Of a DNA stretch of 43,914 bases, positions 24,616-33,656 are shown in pieces; within the stretch, counting starts at the first letter, position 1, and each line of letters starts with the position of its first letter. Under the pieces are notes generated by a model. It ran no database searches. It saw only the letters and a list, made by a program, of their open reading frames with translations, and was not told the origin of the DNA. This DNA is from Paracoccaceae bacterium (GTDB lineage Bacteria; Pseudomonadota; Alphaproteobacteria; Rhodobacterales; Rhodobacteraceae): assembly GCA_003567315.1 (NCBI GenBank), contig PWZT01000088.1, positions 89,610 to 133,523 on the forward strand. Reading direction: 5' to 3'. Position numbers and translations under genes: made by a program.

Positions 24616-27600
24616 TTATGCCACCAGCGTCTCGGCCTCTTTCAAATCCACGCTCACAAGCTGGCTTACCCCGCGTTCCACCATGGTCACGCCAAAGAGC
24701 CGGTCCATGCGCGCCATGGTGATCGCGTTATGCGTGATGATCATGTAGCGCGTCTCGGTGCGCCGCGTCATCTCGTCGAGCAGATCACAGAAGCGCGCGA
24801 CATTGGCATCATCGAGCGGGGCATCCACCTCATCGAGCACACATATCGGCGCAGGGTTGGCAAGAAACACCCCGAAGATCAGCGCCAGCGCTGTCAGGGT
24901 CTGTTCTCCGCCCGAGAGCAGCGACAGCGTGGAGAGCTTTTTGCCCGGCGGCTGGCACATGATCTCCAGCCCTGCATCGAGCGGATCATCGCTTTCCACC
25001 AGCACCAGACGCGCTTCACCGCCCGAAAAAAGATGCGTGAAGAGCGTTGCGAAATTCGCGTTCACCTTGTCGAAGGCGATCAGCAGCCGCTCGCGCCCTT
25101 CACGGTTGAGTGCATGGATGCCCGCGCGCAGCTTGGTGATCGCGGCTTCGAGATCGGCCTTTTCCTGAACAAGCGTATCATGTTCCGCCTGCACCTCGCG
25201 TGCGTCTTCTTCGGCGCGCAGATTGACCGCGCCCAGAGCATCGCGCGCGCGCCGCAGGCGGAGCAGTTCTTCCTCCAGCGCTTGCGCGGGTGGCATGGTC
25301 TCGGGGTCGGCATCGAGTTGCGCGAGAAGCGTCTGCGGGTCGCAGCCCATTTCCTCGTCGATGCGGGCGGCCGCGATACTGACAGTCTCGCGTGCCGCAT
25401 CGGTGCGCGCTTCGGCGCGGGCACGGGTCTCGCGGGTCTCTGACGCGAGCCGCTCGGCTTGACGCTCTGCTTCGGTCGCGCTGCGCAGGTCGCTTTCGGC
25501 GCGCGACAGCGCTTCGCGGGCAGCGGTTGCGCGCGCGCCTGCTTTAGAGATCTCCTCGGCCAGTGCCTCGCGACGCGCTGCGATCTCATCGGGCGCAGCG
25601 CGCGCCGTGTCGCGCTCGGTCGTTGCCTGCGCGCGGCGCTTTTCGAGATCGGCAACGCGGCTATCCGCACTGTCCAGCCGCAGCCGCCACCCGCTGAGCG
25701 ATTTGGTAACTTCCTGCGCCCGCGCCTTGCGCGCATTGGCCGCGCTGCGCAACTCATCGGCTTGCGCGCGCCGCGACATCATGGCAATGCGCGCGCCCTC
25801 GACCGAGAGGCGCAGCGCATCGGTTTCCTGTCGGGCCTCGTCGAGTTGCGGTAATTCAGCGCGCTGCGCCTCGGCCTCCTGAAGGGCTTCGCCCGCCTCT
25901 GCGAGGTCCTCCTGCAGGCGGGCGAGTTGCGCATCAGCGGCCTCGAGCCTGGTCCCGGCGCTCGCGCGGTTGTTTTCGCTGCGCGTGAAGGCGCGATTGG
26001 CCTCGGTCAGGCGCTGCTCGGCCGACCGCCGCGCCTCGCGCGCCTTGGTCTCCGCCTGTGCCAGGTCCTCCAGCGCGGCTTTTCTGGCCGCGTGGTCGTG
26101 CTGCGCCTCATCCAGCCGCGCTTCTGCGGTAGCAAGTTCCTCACGCAGTTTTTCCAGCCGATTGACCTGTTGCAGCCGCAAGGCCGCTGAATTCGAGGCA
26201 TCGCTCGCCGCTATGAAAAGCCCGTCCCAACGCCACAGATCCCCCGCCAGCGACACAAGGCGCTGGCCGGGCTTCAGCGACGCATGCAGGCGCGCACCAT
26301 CCTCGGGCGACACGATCCCGATCTGCGACAGGCGCCGCTGCAAGGCCTCCGGGGCCGTGACATGCGGGGCGAGGGGGTCCGTGGCCTCTGGGAGCGCGGG
26401 CAGGGTGTCATACGCCGGCAGCGCCACCCAGCCCGAGCCCTTGTCTTCGGCGAGCGGTGCGTTCAGGTCATCGGACAGGGCGGCCCCAAGCGCCTGTTCA
26501 TGACCGGGCGCCACGCGCAGCAGATCGACGATTCGTGTCGTCTCGGATGTCTCGCGGGCGAGCAGCCGAGCGAGGGCCGCGACCTCTGCGCGCAAGGTGC
26601 CTGCCTCGCCTTCGACAGTCGCGAGTGCGCCGCGCGCGGTGGCCTCGGCCTCCTGCGCGTCTGACCGGGCGTTTTCTGTTTCGGCCAGCACGGCCTCGGC
26701 CTCTTCGGTCGCGGCCTGCATTGCAGCGACCTCGTCCTCCGCCGCGCGCAACTCCTCCTCGATCCCGGCCAGCCCCGCTTCGGCCTCGCTGCGCGCGATG
26801 CTGGCTTGCGTGCGCGCCGCTTCCAGCCGTGTCAGGCGGCTGCGCAGATCGTTGATCTGGCGCTCTGCCGATTGGTGCCGCGCCGCGAGCCGGGCCACAT
26901 CTTCGGTCGCCTCGGACAAACGCGCCTCGATCTCCTGCAAAGCGTCTGCGGCGTGAGATGCTTCTTCCATCGCCTCGGCAAGTTTGTCGCCCTCGCCCTC
27001 GGTCGCCGCGGCAAGCTGGCCCTGTTCCCATTCGAGCTGCGTGATCATCTCCTGCGCGTCGCGGTTGAGCGCGCTTTCGCGCTCGATATCGCTGGAAAGC
27101 TGAGTGATCCGGGCCTCCAGCGCGCGCAGGGTCTCGGCCGCACGGGACTCCTCGGCGGTGAGCGTGTCGCGACTGACCTCCAGCCGCTGCAATATCGCGC
27201 CTGCGATGGCTTCTTCCTCCCGCAGTACGGGCAATCTGTCTTCCGCCTCCGCCCTCTGGCGTGCCGCCATGCGCGCGGCCGCTTCCGCCTCGGCACTGTC
27301 ACGGAGCGCTTGTTGCAGCGCGCTCTCGGCCTCGAGCCGTGCCTGATCGGCTTCGCGCCAGCGCCGATAGAGCAGCAAGCCCTCCACCTGCCGCAAGCGC
27401 GCGCCGATCTGGCGGTAGCGTTCCGCCTGACGTGCCTGCCGCGAAAGCTGGGCAAGCTGGCTTGCGAGTTGGTCAATCACATCGCTGACGCGCTCGAGAT
27501 TGGTCTCGGTCGCGCGCAGGCGCAACTCTGCCTCATGGCGGCGCTGATAGAGCCCGGAAATGCCCGCCGCTTCTTCGAGAATGCGCCGGCGCGCTTTGGG

Positions 27601-28068
27601 CTTGGCGTTGATCAATTCCGAAATTTGCCCTTGCCGCACAAGCGCGGGGCTGTGCGCGCCCGTGGAGGCATCGGCAAAGAGCATCTGCACATCGCGGGCG
27701 CGCGCTTCCTTCCCGTTGATCTTGTAGGCGCTGCCCGCATCGCGGGTGATGCGGCGGGTGATGTCGATCTGATCGGCGTCGTTGAACCCGGCCGGGGCGA
27801 GGCGCTGGCTGTTGTCCAGATGCAGGCTGACTTCGGCGAAATGCCGTCCCCCGCGCGTGTCCGTGCCCGCGAAGATCACGTCTTCCATGCCGGAACTGCG
27901 CATCGCCGTGGGGCGATTTTCGCCCATGACCCAGCGCAGCGCTTCGAGCAGGTTGGACTTGCCGCAGCCATTGGGGCCGACCACGCCAGTCAGGCCCCGG
28001 TGGATCACCAGATCCGTGGGGTCAGTGAAGCTCTTGAAGCCATTGATGCGAAGACGGGTGAACTGCAC
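24616..28068 (-). CDS. smc: chromosome segregation protein SMC
   Basis: This 1150-aa ATPase folds and organises the chromosome. The head begins with MQFTRLRINGFKSF and Walker A GVVGPNGCGKSNLLEA. Two long coiled coils (roughly 170-500 and 640-1000, rich in Ala, Glu and Arg) surround a hinge near 510-630. The C-terminal head carries the signature LSGGEQTLTALAL and Walker B PICVLDEVDAPLDD. Length matches the bacterial family. It is convergent with ecm, with only 26 bp between the stops. The partner genes scpA and scpB are not in the window. The long open frames on the opposite strand are shadows caused by GC-rich codons. Confidence 0.96.
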   Translation of the reverse strand: MQFTRLRINGFKSFTDPTDLVIHRGLTGVVGPNGCGKSNLLEALRWVMGENRPTAMRSSGMEDVIFAGTDTRGGRHFAEVSLHLDNSQRLAPAGFNDADQIDITRRITRDAGSAYKINGKEARARDVQMLFADASTGAHSPALVRQGQISELINAKPKARRRILEEAAGISGLYQRRHEAELRLRATETNLERVSDVIDQLASQLAQLSRQARQAERYRQIGARLRQVEGLLLYRRWREADQARLEAESALQQALRDSAEAEAAARMAARQRAEAEDRLPVLREEEAIAGAILQRLEVSRDTLTAEESRAAETLRALEARITQLSSDIERESALNRDAQEMITQLEWEQGQLAAATEGEGDKLAEAMEEASHAADALQEIEARLSEATEDVARLAARHQSAERQINDLRSRLTRLEAARTQASIARSEAEAGLAGIEEELRAAEDEVAAMQAATEEAEAVLAETENARSDAQEAEATARGALATVEGEAGTLRAEVAALARLLARETSETTRIVDLLRVAPGHEQALGAALSDDLNAPLAEDKGSGWVALPAYDTLPALPEATDPLAPHVTAPEALQRRLSQIGIVSPEDGARLHASLKPGQRLVSLAGDLWRWDGLFIAASDASNSAALRLQQVNRLEKLREELATAEARLDEAQHDHAARKAALEDLAQAETKAREARRSAEQRLTEANRAFTRSENNRASAGTRLEAADAQLARLQEDLAEAGEALQEAEAQRAELPQLDEARQETDALRLSVEGARIAMMSRRAQADELRSAANARKARAQEVTKSLSGWRLRLDSADSRVADLEKRRAQATTERDTARAAPDEIAARREALAEEISKAGARATAAREALSRAESDLRSATEAERQAERLASETRETRARAEARTDAARETVSIAAARIDEEMGCDPQTLLAQLDADPETMPPAQALEEELLRLRRARDALGAVNLRAEEDAREVQAEHDTLVQEKADLEAAITKLRAGIHALNREGRERLLIAFDKVNANFATLFTHLFSGGEARLVLVESDDPLDAGLEIMCQPPGKKLSTLSLLSGGEQTLTALALIFGVFLANPAPICVLDEVDAPLDDANVARFCDLLDEMTRRTETRYMIITHNAITMARMDRLFGVTMVERGVSQLVSVDLKEAETLVA

Positions 28069-28230
28069 GATGCGCCAAGCTTGTCTAATTGGGCAACACT
28101 GTCGAATCCTGCAGCGTGTTAGTCAAGCGCTATGTCAGTATCTCGGAGGCAGTGGGGCTATCGGCACAATATCTGGATTGTCTTCGATTTGCCTGCGACA
28201 TTCTGCCATGCTGTAATCCACTAAACATGC

Positions 28231-28254
28231 ATATATTCAAACATATGATTATAT
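28231..28254 (+). promoter_or_regulatory. AT-rich palindromic operator, ATTC-N8-GATT type
   Basis: ATATATTC (28231-28238) and GATTATAT (28247-28254) form an inverted repeat with one mismatch and an 8-base gap. It ends 15 bases before the ATG, so a bound protein would block the ribosome site or promoter. The ATTC-N8-GAAT pattern is that of the ArsR-type persulfide sensors SqrR and BigR. Confidence 0.5.
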
Positions 28255-28269
28255 AGAGGAGACAAACTC

Positions 28270-29481
28270 ATGTCACACAAGGCAAACCGTCCTTCGGACA
28301 GCTATTCACCACTCTATTTCCTGGCGTCACTCGGGGCAGGGGGGCTGGCGGTCACCTTCTTCATGTGGCTGATGCACGGGATCCCGCATCCCGGCCAGCC
28401 CGTGCCTGTCTTCGAGGATATCATGGCGGCCTTCATGTCAGGCTCCGGTTTCGTGCAAGGCATGATCCTCACTGCGATGATCGGTATCGCCGGGTTCGCG
28501 TTCCTCAATCTCAAGCTCTTGGTCTGGAACCTGCGCCGCTTTGGCGAATGGCGCAACTCGGACGGCTACGCCAAATTCGCCCGCACTAATGCGCAGAGTC
28601 AGGTTCTGGCCATGCCGCTTGCGTTGGCGATGTCGGTCAATGTGCTTTTCGTTCTGGGGATGGTCTTCGTGCCAGGGCTGTGGGCGGTGGTGGAATACCT
28701 GTTCCCGCTGGCGATGATCGCTTTCCTTGGTATCGGGGCTTACGGGTTCAAGCTCTATGGAGCGTTTCTGGGCCGGGTACTGACGGAAGGCGGGTTCAAC
28801 TGCGCCGCTAACAATAATTTCGGCCAGATCCTGCCTGCCTTTGCCTTTGCGATGGTCGGGGTGGGCCTCGCGGCCCCTGCGGCGCTGAGCACCACGCCTG
28901 CGCTGGCCGGTCTGGGGCTTGTGTTTTCGACCTTTTTCCTGATGACCTCGGCATTGATCGCGGTTGTCGCCATGATCCTCGGCTTCCGGTCGATGATGGA
29001 AAATGGGGCCAATCCCGAAACTGCGCCGACGCTCTCGATCATCGTGCCGCTGCTTGCCGTGCTTGGCATCCTGAGCCTGCGGCAGGGCCACGGGCTGCAT
29101 GAGCATTTCGGCACGCAGGCGATGGCGGGCGAGACCATGCTGATGCTGGCGAAATACCTCTCGGTGCAGATTCTGTTCCTTCTGTTTGCAGGACTTATCC
29201 TGATCCGTCAGGGGTATGCGCAGCGCTTCATTTTCGGGCGCGAGACTTCGCCGGGATCATATGCCCTTGTCTGTCCGGGTGTGGGCTTTGCGGTCTTGCT
29301 GCATTTCTTCATCAACCGTGGTCTGGTCGATGCAGGTCTGATCGCGAAATTCGGCCCTGCTTTCTGGGCGCTGACAAGCGTGGCGCTTGTGGCGCAGGTC
29401 GCGATGATCTGGCTGGTCTTCCGCCTCAACCGGCGCCATTTCGGACAAGGCAGCACGCCGGAGCCTGTCCCGGCTGAGTGA
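28270..29481 (+). CDS. polytopic membrane protein, TsoY-like or TDT-like
   Basis: This 403-aa protein has about ten hydrophobic helices, beginning with SYSPLYFLASLGAGGLAVTFFMWLM. It recalls the tellurite-resistance/dicarboxylate (TDT, SLAC1-like) carriers and what I remember as the TsoY family of membrane (seleno)proteins; I am not certain of the family name. Two cysteines stand out: C178 in GGFNCAANNNFGQ, between helices, and C335 in LVCPGVG. A strong GAGGAG lies before the ATG. It is a single-gene unit, with an operator-like palindrome before it and a terminator after it. The ATTC-N8-GATT palindrome suggests response to sulfur species. Confidence 0.65.
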   Translation: MSHKANRPSDSYSPLYFLASLGAGGLAVTFFMWLMHGIPHPGQPVPVFEDIMAAFMSGSGFVQGMILTAMIGIAGFAFLNLKLLVWNLRRFGEWRNSDGYAKFARTNAQSQVLAMPLALAMSVNVLFVLGMVFVPGLWAVVEYLFPLAMIAFLGIGAYGFKLYGAFLGRVLTEGGFNCAANNNFGQILPAFAFAMVGVGLAAPAALSTTPALAGLGLVFSTFFLMTSALIAVVAMILGFRSMMENGANPETAPTLSIIVPLLAVLGILSLRQGHGLHEHFGTQAMAGETMLMLAKYLSVQILFLLFAGLILIRQGYAQRFIFGRETSPGSYALVCPGVGFAVLLHFFINRGLVDAGLIAKFGPAFWALTSVALVAQVAMIWLVFRLNRRHFGQGSTPEPVPAE

Positions 29482-29501
29482 TCTGCATCACCTCTGATGC
29501 C

Positions 29502-29529
29502 AAGGGCCGCGCCGCTTGACGCGGCCCTT
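29502..29529 (+). terminator. intrinsic terminator after the polytopic membrane gene
   Basis: A perfect 10-bp GC-rich stem (AAGGGCCGCG and its complement at 29520-29529) with an 8-base loop begins 20 bases after the stop and is followed by TTCTGTT. It separates this gene from glcDEF. Confidence 0.75.
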
Positions 29530-29590
29530 TCTGTTGCGTGCGTTGCCCTCACGTGGCTGCTTTTCAGCAGTGATGGGGCTGACAAAAGAC

Positions 29591-29618
29591 TTGCTTTCTG
29601 CGAAATTGGTAATATTAT
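29591..29618 (+). promoter_or_regulatory. probable glcDEF promoter
   Basis: TTGCTT (29591-29596) and TATTAT (29613-29618) lie 16 bases apart, 28 bases before the glcD ATG. The -10 box lies inside the gap of the inverted repeat at 29605-29627, as expected for a repressed promoter. Confidence 0.5.
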
Positions 29619-29627
29619 TTTACCAAT
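29605..29627 (+). promoter_or_regulatory. perfect inverted-repeat operator before glcD
   Basis: ATTGGTAA (29605-29612) and TTACCAAT (29620-29627) are perfect reverse complements separated by 7 bases. The GGT...ACC half-sites recall operators of the GntR/FadR group, which includes the glycolate regulator GlcC, though the gap is wider than their usual GGT-N3-ACC. No regulator gene is adjacent. Confidence 0.6.
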
Positions 29628-29646
29628 CTTGGAGGGGAGGTCCGAT

Positions 29647-31080
29647 ATGGAAATGCCAAAGCCCAATCCCGTAGTGATGTCTAAGCGGGCGCGTGTGCTG
29701 ACACGGCTGGCAGAGATTCTGCCCTCCGAAGGCCTGATTGTCGATGAAGCCGAGCGGCGCGCTTATGAGTGCGATGCTCTGACGGCCTATCGCTGCCTGC
29801 CGCTCGCTGTGGCATTGCCGTCAACGACGGATGAGGTGTCGAATATGCTGCGTGTCTGTCATGAAGAGGGTGTGCCGGTGGTTCCGCGCGGCGCGGGCAC
29901 ATCGCTTGCCGGGGGTGCGTTGCCAACTGAGGATTCCATCATTCTCGGTGTTGCGCGGCTGCGCGATGTGGTCGAGGTGAATTACCCGGATCGTTATATT
30001 CGTGTACAGACTGGCATGACCAATCTGGCAGTGACAGGCGAGGTGGAAGATGACGGCTTCTTTTACGCGCCCGATCCCTCCAGCCAGCTCGCCTGTGCGA
30101 TTGCGGGCAACATTGCCATGAATTCGGGCGGTGCGCATTGTCTGAAGTATGGTGTGACGACCAACAATCTGCTCGGAGTGACCATGGTCATGATGGATGG
30201 ATCGGTCGTCGAGTTGGGCGGGGCGCATCTGGATGCGGCGGGCTATGACCTGCTGGGGCTGATCTGCGGCTCCGAAGGCCAGCTCGGGATCGTGACCGAG
30301 GCAACCCTGCGCATCCTGCCCAAGCCCGAAGGCGCGCGGCCCGTTCTGATGGGTTTCGATAGCAATGAAGTCGCGGGGGAATGCGTCTCTGACATAATCA
30401 AGGCGGGCGTGCTGCCCGTGGCAATTGAGTTCATGGACCGTCCCTGCATCCGCGCCTGCGAAGATTTCGCCAAGGCAGGCTATCCCGATTGCGAGGCACT
30501 ACTGATTGTGGAGGTCGAGGGCTCGGAGGCCGAGATCGACGAGCAACTCGGTCTGATCAAGCAGATCGCGCATCACCACAACCCGGTCGAGTTGCGCGAA
30601 AGCCAGTCCGAGGAAGAGAGCAAGAAAATCTGGCTCGGGCGTAAATCGGCCTTTGGCGCGATGGGGCAGATCAATGATTACATGTGTCTCGATGGCACGA
30701 TCCCGGTCTCCTCGCTGCCCTTTGTCTTGCGCCGGATCAGCGAGATGTCGAAGGAATTCGGGCTGGATGTGGCCAATGTGTTTCATGCGGGCGATGGCAA
30801 CATGCATCCGCTCATTCTGTTTGATGCGAACAAGCCCGGCGACCTGGAGCGCTGCGAGGCTTTCGGGGCGGAAATCCTGAAGCTCTGTGTGGATGCCGGG
30901 GGGTGTCTGACCGGTGAGCATGGTGTCGGCATCGAAAAGCGCGATCTGATGAATGTGCAATACGCCCCGGCGGATCTGGAAGCGCAGATGCAGGTCAAGG
31001 ATGTGTTCGATCCCCGGTGGCTATTGAACCCCGCCAAGGTGTTTCCGCTCGATGTGAGTGCAGCCCGGCGCGCGGCCTGA
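29647..31080 (+). CDS. glcD: glycolate oxidase subunit GlcD (FAD-linked)
   Basis: This 477-aa subunit binds FAD and oxidises glycolate to glyoxylate together with GlcE and GlcF at the membrane. The FAD-binding domain has VPRGAGTSLAGGALP and NIAMNSGGAHCLKYG. The cap domain ends with NVFHAGDGNMHPLILFD, GGCLTGEHGVGIEK and DPRWLLNPAKVFP, all typical of GlcD. ATG 29647 is chosen because GGAGGGGAGG stands just before it; the open frame from 29497 runs through the terminator and the operator and cannot be the real start. glcE follows after 86 bp. Induction by glycolate or lactate is likely from the operator, by inference. Confidence 0.95.
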   Translation: MEMPKPNPVVMSKRARVLTRLAEILPSEGLIVDEAERRAYECDALTAYRCLPLAVALPSTTDEVSNMLRVCHEEGVPVVPRGAGTSLAGGALPTEDSIILGVARLRDVVEVNYPDRYIRVQTGMTNLAVTGEVEDDGFFYAPDPSSQLACAIAGNIAMNSGGAHCLKYGVTTNNLLGVTMVMMDGSVVELGGAHLDAAGYDLLGLICGSEGQLGIVTEATLRILPKPEGARPVLMGFDSNEVAGECVSDIIKAGVLPVAIEFMDRPCIRACEDFAKAGYPDCEALLIVEVEGSEAEIDEQLGLIKQIAHHHNPVELRESQSEEESKKIWLGRKSAFGAMGQINDYMCLDGTIPVSSLPFVLRRISEMSKEFGLDVANVFHAGDGNMHPLILFDANKPGDLERCEAFGAEILKLCVDAGGCLTGEHGVGIEKRDLMNVQYAPADLEAQMQVKDVFDPRWLLNPAKVFPLDVSAARRAA

Positions 31081-31108
31081 GTAGCGGCGCGCCCGCACCA
31101 AGCGTCTT

Positions 31109-31132
31109 TTTGAGTATTTTTGGCAAGATGAA
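31109..31132 (+). repeat. 24-nt dispersed repeat, copy 2
   Basis: Identical to 6822-6845. Here it lies between glcD and glcE, 28 bases after the glcD stop and 34 bases before glcE. It is AT-rich against a GC-rich background and has no reading-frame role that I can see. Confidence 0.8.
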
Positions 31133-31166
31133 GCCCGCGTCAGGGCAGGGATAGGGAGCGCGTGTG

Positions 31167-32267
31167 ATGCGGCCTGCGACAGAAGAAGAGCTGAGCGACA
31201 TCGTCAAGGCGGCGCGCGGGCCATTGGTAGTGCGCGGCGGGGGCACCCGGGTTGTCGGGCGGCCTGTGATCGGGGATATGCTCGAGACTGGCGCGCTGTC
31301 GGGCATCTCGCTCTATGAGCCCGGTGCGCTGACATTGGTGGCCCGCGCCGGAACGCCGATGGCCGAGGTCGAGACGGCCCTCGCTTCGGAAGGGCAGCGC
31401 CTGCCATTCGAGCCTCTGGATATGCGCGCCTTGATGGGGCTTCAGGGCGAGCCGACTGTTGGGGGCATGGTGGCGGCCAACGCGTCGGGGCCGCGCCGGG
31501 TGCAGGCGGGGGCCTGTCGCGACAGCCTGATCGGTGTGCGTTTTGTCGACGGCGCAGGTACGATCATCAAGAATGGCGGTCGTGTGATGAAGAATGTCAC
31601 CGGCTACGATCTTGTGAAGCTGATGGCAGGGAGTTGGGGCACGCTGGGGGTTCTGACCGAATGCGCCTTCAAGCTGCTGCCCGTGCCCGAGGCCGAAGCC
31701 ACGCTGTTAAGCGACAGCAAGACACCGGCTGAGGCCGTCGCGCTGATGAGCCAAGCTCTCGGCACGCCCTATGAAGTCAATGGTGCCGCGCGCGGTGAGG
31801 ATGGCCGCGTGGCGCTGCGCATCGAAGGTTTTGCGCAGCAGGTGGCCTATCGGCGCGACGCCTTGATGACAGCGCTTGGCGGTGATTGGGAGGTGCTTGA
31901 AACAGAGACCAGCAAGGACCACTGGCGCGGCATTCGCGATGTAACGGCATTTGCCGGGCGGGAAGGTCACGTGTGGCGGATCTCGGTAAAGCCCTCGGAT
32001 GCGCCGCAGATCGTTGCGCGCGCTGAGTGCCCGGTCGTCATGGATTGGGGCGGTGGGCTTGTCTGGGCGCTGTGCAGTGATGGGGATGATCTGCGATCGC
32101 GGCTTGGCGCGCTCGACGGGCATGCAACGCTGATCCGGGGCTCGGAGGCCACCCGCGCCAGCCTGCCGGTTTTCCAGCCCGAGGCCGCGCCGATCGCCGC
32201 CCTTGCGCAAGGGTTGCGCGCGCGGTTCGACCCGCGCGGTATCCTCAATCCGGGATTGATGGGGTAG
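31167..32267 (+). CDS. glcE: glycolate oxidase subunit GlcE
   Basis: This 366-aa FAD-binding subunit of glycolate oxidase is shorter than GlcD and lacks its C-terminal catalytic motifs. It has GPLVVRGGGTRV for FAD binding, EPTVGGMVAANASGPRR, and GGRVMKNVTGYDLVKLMAGSWG, which is the GlcE signature. The start could be GTG 31164 or ATG 31167; AGGGAG at 31153-31158 fits the ATG better (8 bases). It lies between glcD and glcF and nearly touches glcF (4-bp gap), so the three are one operon. Confidence 0.93.
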   Translation: MRPATEEELSDIVKAARGPLVVRGGGTRVVGRPVIGDMLETGALSGISLYEPGALTLVARAGTPMAEVETALASEGQRLPFEPLDMRALMGLQGEPTVGGMVAANASGPRRVQAGACRDSLIGVRFVDGAGTIIKNGGRVMKNVTGYDLVKLMAGSWGTLGVLTECAFKLLPVPEAEATLLSDSKTPAEAVALMSQALGTPYEVNGAARGEDGRVALRIEGFAQQVAYRRDALMTALGGDWEVLETETSKDHWRGIRDVTAFAGREGHVWRISVKPSDAPQIVARAECPVVMDWGGGLVWALCSDGDDLRSRLGALDGHATLIRGSEATRASLPVFQPEAAPIAALAQGLRARFDPRGILNPGLMG

Positions 32268-32271
32268 GACC

Positions 32272-33582
32272 ATGCAGACGAATTTTTCAGCCGAACAGTT
32301 GCAGGACCCTGCCATCCAGCGTTCGAACGAAGTGCTGCGATCCTGCGTGCATTGCGGTTTCTGCACCGCGACCTGCCCGACCTATCAGGTGCTGGGCGAC
32401 GAGCTCGACAGCCCGCGCGGACGGATTTACCTGATCAAGGACATGCTCGAAAAGGAGCGTCCGGCCGATGAAAAGACGGTCAAGCATATCGACCGCTGCT
32501 TGTCCTGCCTTGCCTGCATGACCACCTGCCCGTCCGGGGTGCATTACATGCATCTGGTGGACCATGCGCGCGAATATATCGAGCAGACTTACAAGCGACC
32601 GATGTTCGAGCGGATGCTGCGCTGGACACTGGCGCAAATCCTGCCTTATCCAAATCGCTTCCGATTAGCCCTTTTCGGTGCGAAACTGGGGCGGCCCTTC
32701 AAGCGGCTGATGCCGGATGCACGTCTGCGCGCGATGCTGGAGATGGCACCCAAAACCATCCCGCCTGTCAGCCGCAATGATGACCCGCAGGTTTTCGCGC
32801 CCGAGGGTAGGAAACGCATGCGGGTGGCGCTTATGACTGGCTGTGCGCAACGTGCGCTGAACACGGATATCAATGATGCCACGATCCGCCTGTTGCGGCG
32901 TCTGGGCTGTGAGGTCGTGATTGCCGAAGGCCAAGGCTGTTGCGGGGCGCTGACGCATCATATGGGCAAGACGGAGGACAGCCATAAGACGGCTGCGAAG
33001 AATATCCGCGCCTGGTGGCGCGAGATGCAGGGCGCGGGGCTCGACGCGGTCGTCATCAATACATCGGGATGCGGGACGACCGTGAAGGATTATGGCCATA
33101 TGTTTCGCAACGAGGCGCTTGCAAAAGAGGCGAAGGCCGTCAGCGAAATCGCCATGGATGTAAGCGAAGTGCTTATGAAGCTGGAACTGCCCGAAGGTAA
33201 CAAGAAGCCCCTGAAGATCGCCTATCACGCGGCCTGTTCGCTGCAGCATGGCCAGCAGATCAAGACCTATCCCAAGGATCTGCTCAAGCGTGCGGGGTTC
33301 GAGGTGGTAGAACCGAAAGACAGCCATCTGTGCTGCGGGTCTGCCGGAACATATAATTTGATGCAGCCGGAAATCTCGCGCCAGTTGAAAGAACGCAAGG
33401 TGACGACGCTCGAGGCCAAGTCGCCCGATGTGATTGCCGCCGGCAATATCGGCTGCATGATGCAGATTGGCGGGGGAACCACGATCCCTGTGGTGCACAC
33501 AGTCGAGTTGCTGGACTGGGCGACTGGCGGGCCGGAGCCGCGCGCGTTGAGTGCCGAGTTGGAAGTGCCGAAGCTGCGCTGA
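32272..33582 (+). CDS. glcF: glycolate oxidase iron-sulfur subunit GlcF
   Basis: This 436-aa subunit takes electrons from GlcDE to the quinone pool. Two 4Fe-4S motifs are at CVHCGFCTATCP (near residue 25) and CLSCLACMTTCP (near residue 80). Two CCG-type domains follow, marked by EGQGCCGALTHHMG and SHLCCGSAGTYNLMQP. Length and motif order match the family. The ATG is preceded by a short GTAGGA ribosome site inside the glcE stop area. It is the last gene of glcDEF; the next gene starts 74 bp later with its own ribosome site. Confidence 0.95.
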   Translation: MQTNFSAEQLQDPAIQRSNEVLRSCVHCGFCTATCPTYQVLGDELDSPRGRIYLIKDMLEKERPADEKTVKHIDRCLSCLACMTTCPSGVHYMHLVDHAREYIEQTYKRPMFERMLRWTLAQILPYPNRFRLALFGAKLGRPFKRLMPDARLRAMLEMAPKTIPPVSRNDDPQVFAPEGRKRMRVALMTGCAQRALNTDINDATIRLLRRLGCEVVIAEGQGCCGALTHHMGKTEDSHKTAAKNIRAWWREMQGAGLDAVVINTSGCGTTVKDYGHMFRNEALAKEAKAVSEIAMDVSEVLMKLELPEGNKKPLKIAYHAACSLQHGQQIKTYPKDLLKRAGFEVVEPKDSHLCCGSAGTYNLMQPEISRQLKERKVTTLEAKSPDVIAAGNIGCMMQIGGGTTIPVVHTVELLDWATGGPEPRALSAELEVPKLR

Positions 33583-33656
33583 GTTGTCCCCCGCGCGCCA
33601 CCATCTTGCCACAGTGCTGGGCTAACCGATGGGCAGCTAGGCTGTGGAGACATCTC

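Noticed and set aside
29497-29646. 50-residue extension of GlcD
   Set aside because: It would run through a terminator hairpin, the promoter and the operator; a strong ribosome site lies at the inner ATG.
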